Below are positions 35,398 to 43,865 of a stretch of 64,000 nucleotides of DNA, in pieces; within the stretch, counting starts at the first letter, position 1, and every line of letters begins with the position of its first letter. The position numbers were made by a program, and so were the translations under genes. The DNA comes from Chloroflexi bacterium HGW-Chloroflexi-2 (lineage in GTDB: Bacteria; Chloroflexota; Anaerolineae; Anaerolineales; Anaerolineaceae), in the NCBI GenBank assembly GCA_002840735.1, contig PHBY01000005.1:174459-238458 (forward strand). Reading direction: 5' to 3'. The notes under the pieces were generated by a model. That model was not told the origin of the DNA, ran no database searches, and saw only the letters and a program-made list of their open reading frames with translations.

Positions 35398-35811
35398 TCA
35401 AGGAGCAATTGTATTCGTAGGATCGGGATCAACAGGTTGTGTGACAGTAGGAGGTGGCAAGGTATTCGTCTCGGTCGGTGGTGGTGCAGTTTCAGTCACA
35501 GTTTCTGTAGAGGTAATCGTTCTGGTGCGGGTGGCGAATGGTGTAAAAGTCACCGTAGGCGTCCAGGTTTCCGTAACTGTAGACGTTTGTGTAGCTGATG
35601 GAAAAACGACCGGTGTTGGAAGATTCAATGGCGGCGCACTGGTATAAGTAACTGTCGCAGTTTGGGTAATGGTTGGAGTTCTTGTCGGTTGATTCACCTG
35701 ATTTCCGACCTGCAGGAAAATAATACCCACACAATAACAGGCAACCGATGCAACAATGATGGTTACTAAAATCGATCGTGTTCTTGCATGTTGTTCTGAT
35801 TTCAATGCCAT
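35398..35811 (-). CDS. Membrane-anchored Thr/Pro-rich protein
   Basis: A protein of about 137 residues with a TM segment at residues 15-33 followed by about 100 residues of Thr/Pro/Val low-complexity sequence (TPTITQTATVTYT-like). It has no folded domain that I recognise and may be a stalk or glycosylated spacer. The frame extends to 35847, but AGGGA before the ATG at 35811 and the TM position favour the shorter form. It is immediately upstream of the M42 genes (35 bases) on the same strand, so it could belong to the same transcript. Confidence 0.7.
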   Translation of the reverse strand: MALKSEQHARTRSILVTIIVASVACYCVGIIFLQVGNQVNQPTRTPTITQTATVTYTSAPPLNLPTPVVFPSATQTSTVTETWTPTVTFTPFATRTRTITSTETVTETAPPPTETNTLPPPTVTQPVDPDPTNTIAP

Positions 35812-35963
35812 TATTTTCCCTGTTCTCTCAAATCCTAACATGACCATACAGCTCTGGCAAGGTTCTATTGTCAGGCAACCAGATAATTACAGATGTATTA
35901 CGATTTTAACTCATTATCCTGAATCGATTTCAATATTTGGGCTTCGATCTCACATTTGACGAT

Positions 35964-36905
35964 TTACTTTAATTGCGTTTTTTGTTGGACCAGACTGATT
36001 TCCTGTTTTACCGCAAGATACAGGCTTTCTGCCCGTAAATCCTCAATCGAATAACAGGGTGATAATAAATTATCAGCTAATGCCTGAGCCAGTCCACGAT
36101 CAAAAGCTGGATGTTCCAGGTTGATGACCACACTATGCACATGCTCTTCAGCAATCATGCGGGCAATCTGATAAGATTCCACCAACGGACCTAATTTATT
36201 CCCCATGGCTACATTCCCGGCACCATCTGTTAATAAAACCATCAATGGTATAACATCCGGCATGGTGATCTTTTCGCGCATCAACACTTCGTATGCCAGC
36301 CGCATACCGGCAGATAAGGGGGTCTTACCGCCTACCGGGATATCCTGTAACGCTCGTTGCGCCATCATCACGGAGTTGGTCGGAGATAATACCAGGGTTG
36401 CCCGATCTTTTTGAAAAACAATCATCCCCACGCGATCCCGGCGTTGATAAGCATCGTTTAATAAGGAAAGAATAGCTCCTTTTGCTGCTGCCATGCGTTC
36501 AGCCACCGCCATCGACCAGGAAGCATCCACCACAAACAGGATCAGATTCGCAGTTCTTCGTACTCTGATCTTACGCATGTAATCCTGTGGTTGAATGGCA
36601 AAGGCTACCTTTTTACGCTGTTCATCACGGCGTTTCTGGAATGGGGCTGCCGCTCGAATGGTGGCATCAAATGCCAGATCATCTACTTTTCCCATGGATG
36701 GCTTCGATTGTGTGTAACGCCCTCGTTTTCGCTGGGTGCGCGTCATCGATCGACGACCTGCCCGTTGGCGCATAATCTTATCCAAAGGCGTATTTAATCG
36801 CCTCGGGGAGAATGCAGATCCAGTCTTAATTTTTTGTCCGCCTTCCCACCAATTGGAATTTGAATTTTGAAACACAGAACCAGGGTCAGGAACAGCATCC
36901 CCCAT
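35964..36905 (-). CDS. VWA-domain part of a ChlD/BchD-type chelatase subunit (downstream frame)
   Basis: Residues about 110-310 form a von Willebrand A domain with a complete MIDAS: DASWSM, Thr in GGKTPLSAG and Asp in LLTDGAGN. The N-terminal part is basic (RQRAGRRSMTRTQRKRGR), as in the linker of ChlD/CobT-type subunits. The ATG at 36905 has no good ribosome binding site. The frame is open upstream of it through the A9 run at the end of the AAA+ gene, in the -1 frame relative to that gene. It is therefore probably made mainly as the C-terminal half of a fused AAA+-VWA protein of about 694 residues, by -1 frameshifting. Confidence 0.85.
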   Translation of the reverse strand: MGDAVPDPGSVFQNSNSNWWEGGQKIKTGSAFSPRRLNTPLDKIMRQRAGRRSMTRTQRKRGRYTQSKPSMGKVDDLAFDATIRAAAPFQKRRDEQRKKVAFAIQPQDYMRKIRVRRTANLILFVVDASWSMAVAERMAAAKGAILSLLNDAYQRRDRVGMIVFQKDRATLVLSPTNSVMMAQRALQDIPVGGKTPLSAGMRLAYEVLMREKITMPDVIPLMVLLTDGAGNVAMGNKLGPLVESYQIARMIAEEHVHSVVINLEHPAFDRGLAQALADNLLSPCYSIEDLRAESLYLAVKQEISLVQQKTQLK

Positions 36906-36937
36906 TTCTGGAATTTCAGTTGTTGTCTCTCCCCCAC

Positions 36938-38047
36938 TTAAGTTTTTTTTTCCGCTTTTGGTTTGGAATCCTGGTTCGGATCTGGTTCCATTTCTTCGTC
37001 ATCATTGCCAGCAGCGCGACCACCACTTAATTGTTCGATTCGATCGCGTAATTCTTCCATGGTGGCTATTTCTTTTTCAAATGGTCCCCGTTTCATGCGA
37101 TGTGGTAATGCCAACTCAGCGGCTTTGGCAATATCCAATTCCGTGATCGAAGTACGTCCTTCAAAGGCGGCCTGTGCTCTGGCTGCTTTTAAGATCACCA
37201 GATCGGGACGATGACCATCCACACCCAATGAAGCAGTCAGCGACGCAATGGTGATTAAGTCGCGGCTACTGTGATGAACTTTGGGAATCAATCTTCTGGC
37301 AACTTCAATCTGTTCAGACAAATCCATTTCATCCGGCTGGAATGTCTCACGGAAGCCTTCAGGATCAACCTCAAAAGCCATATTCCGCTCCATGATTAAA
37401 ACGCGTTCACGCTTATCCAGAATTCCATGAATTTCCACCGACAAGGCAAATCGATCCAGAAGTTGTGGGCGTAAATCACCTTCTTCCGGATTCATGGTCC
37501 CTACCAGAATAAACCGGGCAGGATGGACAAAGGAGATGCCTTCCCGTTCAACAATGTTCATGCCCATGGCTGCGGAGTCCAATAGAACATCCACCACATG
37601 ATCATCCAGCAAATTGACTTCATCGATGTATAGCAAGCCACGATTAGCAGCTGCCAGAACGCCAGGTTCAAAGCTACGTTCGCCTTTTTGTATCGCACGT
37701 TCGATATCCAGTGTCCCTACCACCCGATCTTCCGTAGCTGAAACCGGTAAGTTGATAAAGGCAGTTGGTTTGATTGTAACCGGTAATTGTTCTCCTTTTT
37801 CATGGCGTTCTTTACATTCTGTACACCAGGTATTGGGGCTATCCGGATCACAACTAAAACGGCAATCTGATACAGCTTTGACCATCGGTAACAAAGCCGC
37901 CAATCCACGGGCTGCTGTTGATTTGGCAGTACCACGTTCACCACGAATTAATACACCACCGATTCTCGGATCAATAGCGTTCAGAATCAGTGCTCGCTTC
38001 ATGCGTTCCTGACCTACAATCGCGGTAAATGGGTATATTTGTGGCAT
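36938..38047 (-). CDS. AAA+ ATPase, ChlI/BchI-type chelatase subunit
   Basis: This 369-residue protein has Walker A RGERGTAKSTAARG (residues about 36-49), the Cys-containing insert CDPDSPNTWCTECK typical of magnesium/cobalt chelatase I subunits, Walker B RGLLYIDEVNLLDD, and the sensor and arginine-finger region RPQLLDRFALSVEI. It powers metal insertion into tetrapyrroles together with a VWA (D) subunit and a large (H/CobN) subunit. It ends in a charged linker, stopping just after an A9 run. AAGGAAT precedes the ATG. No CobN/ChlH gene or tetrapyrrole pathway gene is in the window, so the metal is unknown; cobalt is likely in an anaerobe without photosynthesis genes. Confidence 0.93.
   Translation of the reverse strand: MPQIYPFTAIVGQERMKRALILNAIDPRIGGVLIRGERGTAKSTAARGLAALLPMVKAVSDCRFSCDPDSPNTWCTECKERHEKGEQLPVTIKPTAFINLPVSATEDRVVGTLDIERAIQKGERSFEPGVLAAANRGLLYIDEVNLLDDHVVDVLLDSAAMGMNIVEREGISFVHPARFILVGTMNPEEGDLRPQLLDRFALSVEIHGILDKRERVLIMERNMAFEVDPEGFRETFQPDEMDLSEQIEVARRLIPKVHHSSRDLITIASLTASLGVDGHRPDLVILKAARAQAAFEGRTSITELDIAKAAELALPHRMKRGPFEKEIATMEELRDRIEQLSGGRAAGNDDEEMEPDPNQDSKPKAEKKT
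36943..36951 (-). other. Slippery A9 run: candidate -1 programmed frameshift site
   Basis: On the coding strand the AAA+ gene ends GAA AAA AAA ACT TAA, which contains the heptamer A-AAA-AAA in the correct phase for -1 slippage. After a -1 shift the ribosome would read AAC TTA AGT and continue without a stop through GAAATTCCAGAAATG into the VWA frame. Without the shift it stops two codons later, giving the AAA+ subunit alone. Transcript slippage on the same run would have a similar effect. Confidence 0.65.
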
Positions 38048-38241
38048 TTTTTATTCCTTCATTGTTGATATTAACAGGCTCTTTAAAGCCAGAGGGTTAG
38101 TTTACCATTACAGGTCATCAGAGACAACCTGTCCTTCCGCAAAAAATTATACACCTGATTAACCTCCGAATGAAATCCCGTGATTAATCAGTTTGAAGAA
38201 GAAAACCTGGTGGAATATAATGGTAATAAAGGAAAGTAACG

Positions 38242-38478
38242 ATGATTCCAAATCTTGAAACCATAGGTAGGTGGATTGTCATTCTGGGTCTGGCTATTAC
38301 TCTTATTGGCGGCGGTATCTGGCTGATTGCCCGAATAACGGGCTGGGAAAAATTTCCAGGAACCATTAAATGGCAAAGTGGAAACTTTACCTGTCTGGTT
38401 CCATTATTAGGTTCCATCATTTTAAGCGTCGTGTTAACGCTGGTTTTAAACTTATTGGTTCGATGGTTAAATCGATAA
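38242..38478 (+). CDS. DUF2905-type two-TM protein
   Basis: This 78-residue membrane protein has TM segments at about residues 10-31 and 54-73. The loop GWEKFPGTIKWQSGNFTCLVPLLGSII cut between them carries the G-D/E-I-x-W pattern typical of the DUF2905 family (small membrane proteins widespread in bacteria, function unknown). AAGGAAAG precedes the ATG. It lies 62 bases before the next transporter on the same strand. Confidence 0.85.
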   Translation: MIPNLETIGRWIVILGLAITLIGGGIWLIARITGWEKFPGTIKWQSGNFTCLVPLLGSIILSVVLTLVLNLLVRWLNR

Positions 38479-38540
38479 CAAAAAACGAACCAGCTCCTTT
38501 TTAGGCCATTATTCGAAAGTCATGATATAAGTCAGATTTT

Positions 38541-39860
38541 ATGAAAATGTCTTATTTTAACCAGGCTAAAACACGCAAACTGCTTGCTTTTCTATTTCCT
38601 GTACAACCAGGTGTACCCGATTATTTAAGGTCCAATATTCGGCATCTGATTTGGGATATCGGCTGGTGGGGCTTACTCAATGGCAGCACGCTGTCCTTTA
38701 TGACCATTTATGCTGCAAGAATCGGTGCAAACACCAATCAGATTGGTTTACTCACAGCCATGCCTGCCGCAATCAACTTGATCCTGGCATTACCAGCTGG
38801 GAGTTGGTTAAAGACCAGACCGATTGATAAATCTGTTTTCTGGAGTGCAGTTCTCCAGCGATCATTTTATTTCCTGATGATTTTTCTGCCCTGGTTGTTG
38901 AATGACAATTTGCAAGTCTGGATGCTTATCCTGTTTACCCTGCTCATGGGTATCCCTGGATCAGCCATAGCAGTGGGGTTTAATGTGCTCTTTGCCGGCG
39001 CAATTCCGGCTCGATATCGTGGGGTCGTTGCAGGCAGACGCAATGCTGTTTTTGCCGTTATCTCGATCATATCTACATTAGGATGTGGACAAATTCTAAC
39101 GGTTTTACCGTTCCCACTGAATTATCAGGTTGTTTTTGCCATCGGGTTTTTAGGTGGGCTGATGAGCGTGGTTCACTTAAAATTTGTCCATCCAGTAGCA
39201 GACAAGTATGAAACTGAAATCCCGACTCCTTCCATCAGCTTTAAAGAAATTAACCAAAATACAAGAGGATTTTTGAATAAAATCTGGTATGAAATCAGTC
39301 GAAAACTGCATTTTGAAATACTTCAGGGTGCTTTTGCCCGTTCAATTGGATTGTTAACTTTCTTCCACATGGCGCATTACCTGGCTATTCCCATTTTTCC
39401 AGTGTTCACGGTCAATGTTCTGGGATTATCGGATAGTGTACTGAGTTTAGGGAATGCCCTTTTTTACGTCACCATGTTTTTTGGTTCAACACAGGTAGGA
39501 AAATTGACTTACTTATTGGGAAATAAGAAACTGACCGGTATCGGAATTTGTATGTTAGGTCTATACCCTGCCTTTCTCTCTTTCGCAGAAGGAGCCTTCC
39601 TTTATTATCTGGCATCCTTCCTGGGTGGTTTTGCCTGGTCTTTGGTAAATGCTGCCATGATAAATTATTTATTAGAAAAAGTTCCACCTTCCGAACGAAC
39701 AGGATACCTGGCATGGTTTACGCTGGGGGCAAATGCCGCCATTCTGGTTGGCACATTGATTGGTCCGGTCATTGGCAACGCGATTGGATTATCCTTTGCT
39801 CTATTATTGTTTGCGGTTTTACGAACAACATCGGGTCTCGCGCTGCTAAAATGGGGTTAA
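38541..39860 (+). CDS. MFS transporter
   Basis: This 439-residue protein has about 11-12 TM segments. The N-terminal part (FPVQPGVPDYLRSNIRHLIWDIGWW) is typical of MFS proteins common in Chloroflexi. The loop AIPARYRGVVAGRRNAVFAV (about 155-175) is the conserved cytoplasmic motif of that branch. The substrate is unknown. ATGs at 38541 and 38547 are both possible and there is no strong ribosome binding site. Its 3' end overlaps the convergent transporter gene by 15 bases. Confidence 0.82.
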   Translation: MKMSYFNQAKTRKLLAFLFPVQPGVPDYLRSNIRHLIWDIGWWGLLNGSTLSFMTIYAARIGANTNQIGLLTAMPAAINLILALPAGSWLKTRPIDKSVFWSAVLQRSFYFLMIFLPWLLNDNLQVWMLILFTLLMGIPGSAIAVGFNVLFAGAIPARYRGVVAGRRNAVFAVISIISTLGCGQILTVLPFPLNYQVVFAIGFLGGLMSVVHLKFVHPVADKYETEIPTPSISFKEINQNTRGFLNKIWYEISRKLHFEILQGAFARSIGLLTFFHMAHYLAIPIFPVFTVNVLGLSDSVLSLGNALFYVTMFFGSTQVGKLTYLLGNKKLTGIGICMLGLYPAFLSFAEGAFLYYLASFLGGFAWSLVNAAMINYLLEKVPPSERTGYLAWFTLGANAAILVGTLIGPVIGNAIGLSFALLLFAVLRTTSGLALLKWG

Positions 39861-41081
39861 CTGATTGATTTGTGGTTGATTAATCGTTTTATTTCTTAAA
39901 CGCTTAGATAAAAGAAAGTAAAACAAAATACTGATAAATCCAGCTGCACCTGCAGCAAACCAGGGCGCATGTGGAGAAATCGTATCGCTCAATATTCCCC
40001 CGGTTAATGGACCAATCCCACTGGCAATTCCCCAGGTCATGCCATGAATACTCATATAGCGACCGCGTTTTTCCGCAGGTGCCAGATTGGCTGAAAAAGT
40101 TGTGGCAGTCGGCACCATAATCAACTCACCCGTCGTCATAACAACCATTGCCAGCCAGAATGTCCAGAAACCTGCGCCAAATCCAATCATAATCGCTGAC
40201 ATCCCATAGAAAAATGCACCCAGGGCAATCATCTGAATGGGTCTTCTCTTTTTGGTCCAACGGGTAACGAACATCTGTAAGGTTACAACCATGATCGCAT
40301 TTGTGGCTGGAATAAACCCATATAGACTTTCCGGAACCCCATAATTTTGCTTGGCATACACCGCCAATAATACCCAGATCATCGAAGCTGTAATGGTCGT
40401 AAGCGTAAAAGTCAGGTTGAACTGAATGAATGGTTTGTCTTTCAAAATTTGACCATAACCACCAAACCGCTCTTTAATTTTTTCGATCCCTGCTTGCACA
40501 GGTAATGTTTCTCTGGCCTTAATAGCCAGTAACAGACTATACGATATCAATCCAGTAGCTGCCAGATAGAAAGCCAGTGAATAAGAAGCCGAAGTAACAA
40601 ATCCACCAATCGCTGGACCAAGCGCAATACCCAGATTGTTGCTCATCCGCAATAAAGAGTATCCATCACTCCGTTTTTGGGGAGGTAACATGTCTGCCAT
40701 CATGGCATCCGAACCAACCTGGTAAAGGGGATGAAATGCACCGCGTAAAGCCATCAACACCACAAAGGCAGGTATACTATCCGCCATACTCATAAAAATA
40801 TAACAGGCACCATTGCCAACCAGGCTGATCACCATCACCCATTTTCTACCCAGACGATCAATCACCGGACCTGCTATAAATGAAAAAAGTAAACTGGTAA
40901 CCGAATTAACAGTCATCAGACTGGTTACAACCGCCAATGAAACCACCAGCGTCTCACTGACGTAAATCATCAGAAACGGCCAGATCATGCTGGAGCCTAA
41001 AGTACTGATGAGCATGCCAAACGCCATCAACCAGAATTGCCCTGGATACTCCTGCTTTGTGCGACGAATTGTTGCCAACAT
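39846..41081 (-). CDS. MFS transporter (drug exporter type)
   Basis: This protein of about 411 residues has 12 TM segments, with the loop 2-3 motif GPVIDRLGRKWVMVISL and a conserved middle GIALGPAIGGFV as in multidrug MFS exporters. The frame extends to an ATG at 41117. AGGAG lies five bases before the ATG at 41081, where the first charged segment (MLATIRRTKQEYP) begins, so the shorter start is used. The substrate is unknown. It converges with the previous transporter gene. Confidence 0.85.
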   Translation of the reverse strand: MLATIRRTKQEYPGQFWLMAFGMLISTLGSSMIWPFLMIYVSETLVVSLAVVTSLMTVNSVTSLLFSFIAGPVIDRLGRKWVMVISLVGNGACYIFMSMADSIPAFVVLMALRGAFHPLYQVGSDAMMADMLPPQKRSDGYSLLRMSNNLGIALGPAIGGFVTSASYSLAFYLAATGLISYSLLLAIKARETLPVQAGIEKIKERFGGYGQILKDKPFIQFNLTFTLTTITASMIWVLLAVYAKQNYGVPESLYGFIPATNAIMVVTLQMFVTRWTKKRRPIQMIALGAFFYGMSAIMIGFGAGFWTFWLAMVVMTTGELIMVPTATTFSANLAPAEKRGRYMSIHGMTWGIASGIGPLTGGILSDTISPHAPWFAAGAAGFISILFYFLLSKRLRNKTINQPQINQLTPF

Positions 41082-41198
41082 GCCTGCTCCTGAGGTAGAA
41101 AGCAATCGTCTCTCCATGCCCTATTCTCGGATCAGATCTTTGCTTTAATTCACTGGAATATCAACAGGATTTTAACACGCTCAACCAAAAAGGAACAG

Positions 41199-41230
41199 GT
41201 ATCTCTTGCCGAATGTATCTCTTGCCGAAA
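41199..41230. repeat. Tandem 16-base duplication
   Basis: GTATCTCTTGCCGAAT at 41199-41214 is followed at once by GTATCTCTTGCCGAAA at 41215-41230. It lies in the leader region upstream of the Trm112-like gene and may be a recent slippage event or a doubled binding site. Confidence 0.7.
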
Positions 41231-41281
41231 GAAAAATGGCATGTGGTAAAATTCAGAGAAGATCTTGGATAAGGAGTAAAC

Positions 41282-41503
41282 ATGGTTAGTCAGGATTTAT
41301 TAGATATATTGCGTTGCCCGGCCTGTGTACGTGAAAAAGAAGGGTTACTTGAACTGGTAAAAGACACCTGGCTTGTTTGTCAGGATTGTGATCGAAAATA
41401 CCCTATCGTTGATGATATCCCGGTGATGTTAATCGATGAGGGTGATAAATGGGTTTCTACCACTGTAGCTGATCTACCAGTACCCCCTCCACCCATGAGT
41501 TAA
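41282..41503 (+). CDS. Trm112-like zinc-ribbon protein
   Basis: This 73-residue protein has the Trm112/YcaR layout: ILRCPAC near residue 12, then VCQDCDRKYPIVDDIPVML. Four Cys residues form a zinc ribbon. In eukaryotes and archaea Trm112 activates methyltransferases; in bacteria the partners are mostly unknown. AAGGAG precedes the ATG. The C-terminal tail is Pro-rich (PVPPPPMS). It lies 72 bases before the LCP gene on the same strand. Confidence 0.88.
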   Translation: MVSQDLLDILRCPACVREKEGLLELVKDTWLVCQDCDRKYPIVDDIPVMLIDEGDKWVSTTVADLPVPPPPMS

Positions 41504-41575
41504 TAAACAAGCAAAGATGGCATCCGATGCTGGAATACTTCAGCATGGACATCAAGCTTTGATGAGTAGTTAAGT

Positions 41576-43051
41576 ATGAATCAAAACAATAATATCGAGC
41601 CCCGAAAACAATCTAATTTTCGCCTGGATAAAACAAATATTATTATCCTGGTGGTTTTTGCTGTTCTATCAATTATTTCAGCGTTTTTGGTTTTTAACCT
41701 GGCAAAAAATATCATTTCAACCTGGACAATGACCAATCTGGAAGGCTTACCTGTCACAAGCCAGGGAACAAAAGCTGCTCCCAATAACAATGAAGAAACA
41801 GACCCTCTGACGGAATTAGCCATCAATCCGATCGATATTGAAATGCCTGAACCCTGGGATGGTGTCAGTCGGGTGACGGTTTTATTAATGGGTCTTGATT
41901 ATCGTGATTGGGAAGCTGGTGAGATACCACGCACAGATACGATGATGGTTCTAACAATCGACCCGGTGTCAAAAGAAGCAGCCATGCTTTCTGTCCCGCG
42001 TGATATGTGGGTTAATATACCAGGTTTTGAACACAGTCGCATCAACACAGCCTATTATTTAGGTGAATTATGGAAACTCCCTGGAGGTGGTCCAGCTTTA
42101 GCTACACAAACAATGGAAGAATTTCTGGGTGTACCTATCGATTATTACGCCCAGGTCGATTTTGCTGCGTTTGTTCGCTTGATTGATGAAATCAAAGGGG
42201 TTCCAGTTACGCCTAAAATGGATGTACGTCTTGTTCCGATAGGTGGTGGTTACAAACAGACATTGGAAGCAGGAAAAACTTATACACTGGATGGAACACT
42301 GGCATTGGCATACGCCCGTGCTCGTTACACCGAAGGTGGTGATTTTGACCGTGCAGCCAGACAACAGGAAGTTGTTTATGCTATCCGTGACAGAATTCTG
42401 AAGTTCTCTATGTGGCCAACATTGATTGCCAAGGCTCCCATTCTGTACCAGGAGATATCTTCTGGTATTAATACCAACATGCTTTTTGAAGATACCCTCC
42501 GGTTGGCTGCATTAGCTTTAGAACTTGACAGAAGCAAGATCAAATCTTTTATCATCGATGCTTCTTATGTGGAATTTGGCTCATCCCCTGATGACCAGGA
42601 TATCTTAAGACCAATTCCCGATAAAATCCGGTTATTGCGAGATGAAGTTTTCCGCACAGGTGGTCCTTTAAGCCCGGTGGCTATTCAATCACAAGCAGGT
42701 GGAGAACCAGTTGATATTTATGATCTGGTAAAAATTGAAAACGCCCGTGTTTCAGTGCAAAATGGAAGTTGGTATACCGGATTAGCTGGTGAGACAGCCA
42801 CTTACCTTAAATCAAAAGGCTTCAATATCATTGAAGAAACAAACGCCCAGGCATCTGAAGTCACCACTATTACTCTTTATAATGCCAAACCATACTCCAT
42901 CCAGGCGTTATTTAAGATGTATGAAGATGCTGGTTTAGGAAAACCAAGGCTGACCAATCGTTTTGATCCTGCTTCTGCTGTGGATGTAATCATTATCCTG
43001 GGGAATGATTGGGCTAATTATGTCAGCAGTAATCCATTGCCTGTTGAATAA
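41576..43051 (+). CDS. LytR-CpsA-Psr (LCP) family glycopolymer transferase with LytR_C domain
   Basis: This 491-residue protein has a cytoplasmic N-terminus, a TM at residues 18-40, then the LCP domain (about 95-300) and a LytR_C domain at about 385-485. LCP landmarks are LLMGLDYR, PRTDTMMVLTIDP, MLSVPRDMWVNIPG, HSRINTAYYLGE and the LAYARARYTEGGDFDRAARQQE block with the conserved Arg residues. LCP enzymes attach undecaprenyl-linked polymers to peptidoglycan or protein outside the membrane. It may use the polymer from the wecBC pathway, but that link is an inference. The ribosome binding site is weak. A terminator follows. Confidence 0.94.
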   Translation: MNQNNNIEPRKQSNFRLDKTNIIILVVFAVLSIISAFLVFNLAKNIISTWTMTNLEGLPVTSQGTKAAPNNNEETDPLTELAINPIDIEMPEPWDGVSRVTVLLMGLDYRDWEAGEIPRTDTMMVLTIDPVSKEAAMLSVPRDMWVNIPGFEHSRINTAYYLGELWKLPGGGPALATQTMEEFLGVPIDYYAQVDFAAFVRLIDEIKGVPVTPKMDVRLVPIGGGYKQTLEAGKTYTLDGTLALAYARARYTEGGDFDRAARQQEVVYAIRDRILKFSMWPTLIAKAPILYQEISSGINTNMLFEDTLRLAALALELDRSKIKSFIIDASYVEFGSSPDDQDILRPIPDKIRLLRDEVFRTGGPLSPVAIQSQAGGEPVDIYDLVKIENARVSVQNGSWYTGLAGETATYLKSKGFNIIEETNAQASEVTTITLYNAKPYSIQALFKMYEDAGLGKPRLTNRFDPASAVDVIIILGNDWANYVSSNPLPVE

Positions 43052-43064
43052 TCTGTAATTGTTA

Positions 43065-43096
43065 TAAAAACCTCCACGATCGTTGGGGGTTTTTCT
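43065..43096 (+). terminator. Terminator after the LCP gene
   Basis: AAAAACCTCCACGA pairs imperfectly with CGTTGGGGGTTTTT, followed by TTTTTC. It lies between convergent genes and may work on both strands. Confidence 0.85.
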
Positions 43097-43100
43097 TAAA

Positions 43101-43838
43101 TTATCGTTTACCAAGAGCTCCACAGTATATCACCCATAATTCCTGTCCGTCCAGGTGAAGCACCTCATTTAACTGATCATCATCGAAAGCAGCCATGGCA
43201 CAAACCCCGCAATTAATCGCTTCAGCAGCGAGGTAAAGGTTCTGACATACATGGCCTGCGTCGAGGTGTAAATAACGGTATCCGCGTTCTCCATAGCGCC
43301 AATACATTCTTTCTGTAACAGCTACCCAGATGAAAGTTACTGCGCTTTTTGTCACCTGATTTTGTTGCAGGCAGGCTTCGGCTACTTTTTCAGCGATATT
43401 CTCATTCATATCCAAGGGCAACAATGCATGTTCCAAACTGATATAGCGATACAATCCTGGTTTGATCCCTTCAACCTGATTGATCACCAGATAAGTCTCA
43501 AATGCATGTCGGGCACCAGCCGAAGGAACGGTTCGCAGGGTTACAGGTCGATTCGTAACTGATTTTACGCCCTGGGTGGTCCACAATAGGAACGATAGTT
43601 CTTCCTGGGTTAATGCCTGCTCCTGATAACGTCTCAAGGTACAACGTTGATCGATTGCTCGGCGTAGATCTATTGGGTAAGCAGGTAAAGTTTCCGGATC
43701 AGGCAAAGAAATCAATTCGGATGTTGGGTCATAGGATAATTCCAAAGCAGGTTGTGGAACTCCCTGACGTTGCAATGATTCTGATAAATATTGATATTTG
43801 GTTTTTTCAAAAAATTCTTTTCCAATTCCGTCAGTCAT
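43101..43838 (-). CDS. SagB-type nitroreductase-family oxidoreductase
   Basis: This 245-residue protein belongs to the SagB/ThcOx branch of FMN-dependent nitroreductases: RRAIDQRCTLRRYQEQALTQEELSFLLWTTQG, then RTVPSAGARHAFETYLVIN, and HLDAGHVCQNLYLAAEAINCGVCAMAAFDDD. Relatives oxidise azolines in thiazole/oxazole-modified peptides, but many stand-alone members exist with no such role. Neither a YcaO cyclodehydratase nor a precursor peptide is present nearby. AAGGAG precedes the ATG. It lies 27 bases after murJ on the same strand. Confidence 0.88.
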   Translation of the reverse strand: MTDGIGKEFFEKTKYQYLSESLQRQGVPQPALELSYDPTSELISLPDPETLPAYPIDLRRAIDQRCTLRRYQEQALTQEELSFLLWTTQGVKSVTNRPVTLRTVPSAGARHAFETYLVINQVEGIKPGLYRYISLEHALLPLDMNENIAEKVAEACLQQNQVTKSAVTFIWVAVTERMYWRYGERGYRYLHLDAGHVCQNLYLAAEAINCGVCAMAAFDDDQLNEVLHLDGQELWVIYCGALGKR

Positions 43839-43865
43839 GCTTATCTCCTTTAAATCTTAATTCTA

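Noticed and set aside
35964..38047. Magnesium chelatase for chlorophyll synthesis
   Set aside because: No photosynthesis or large-subunit genes are near; the AAA+/VWA pair alone cannot specify magnesium and cobalt is at least as likely.
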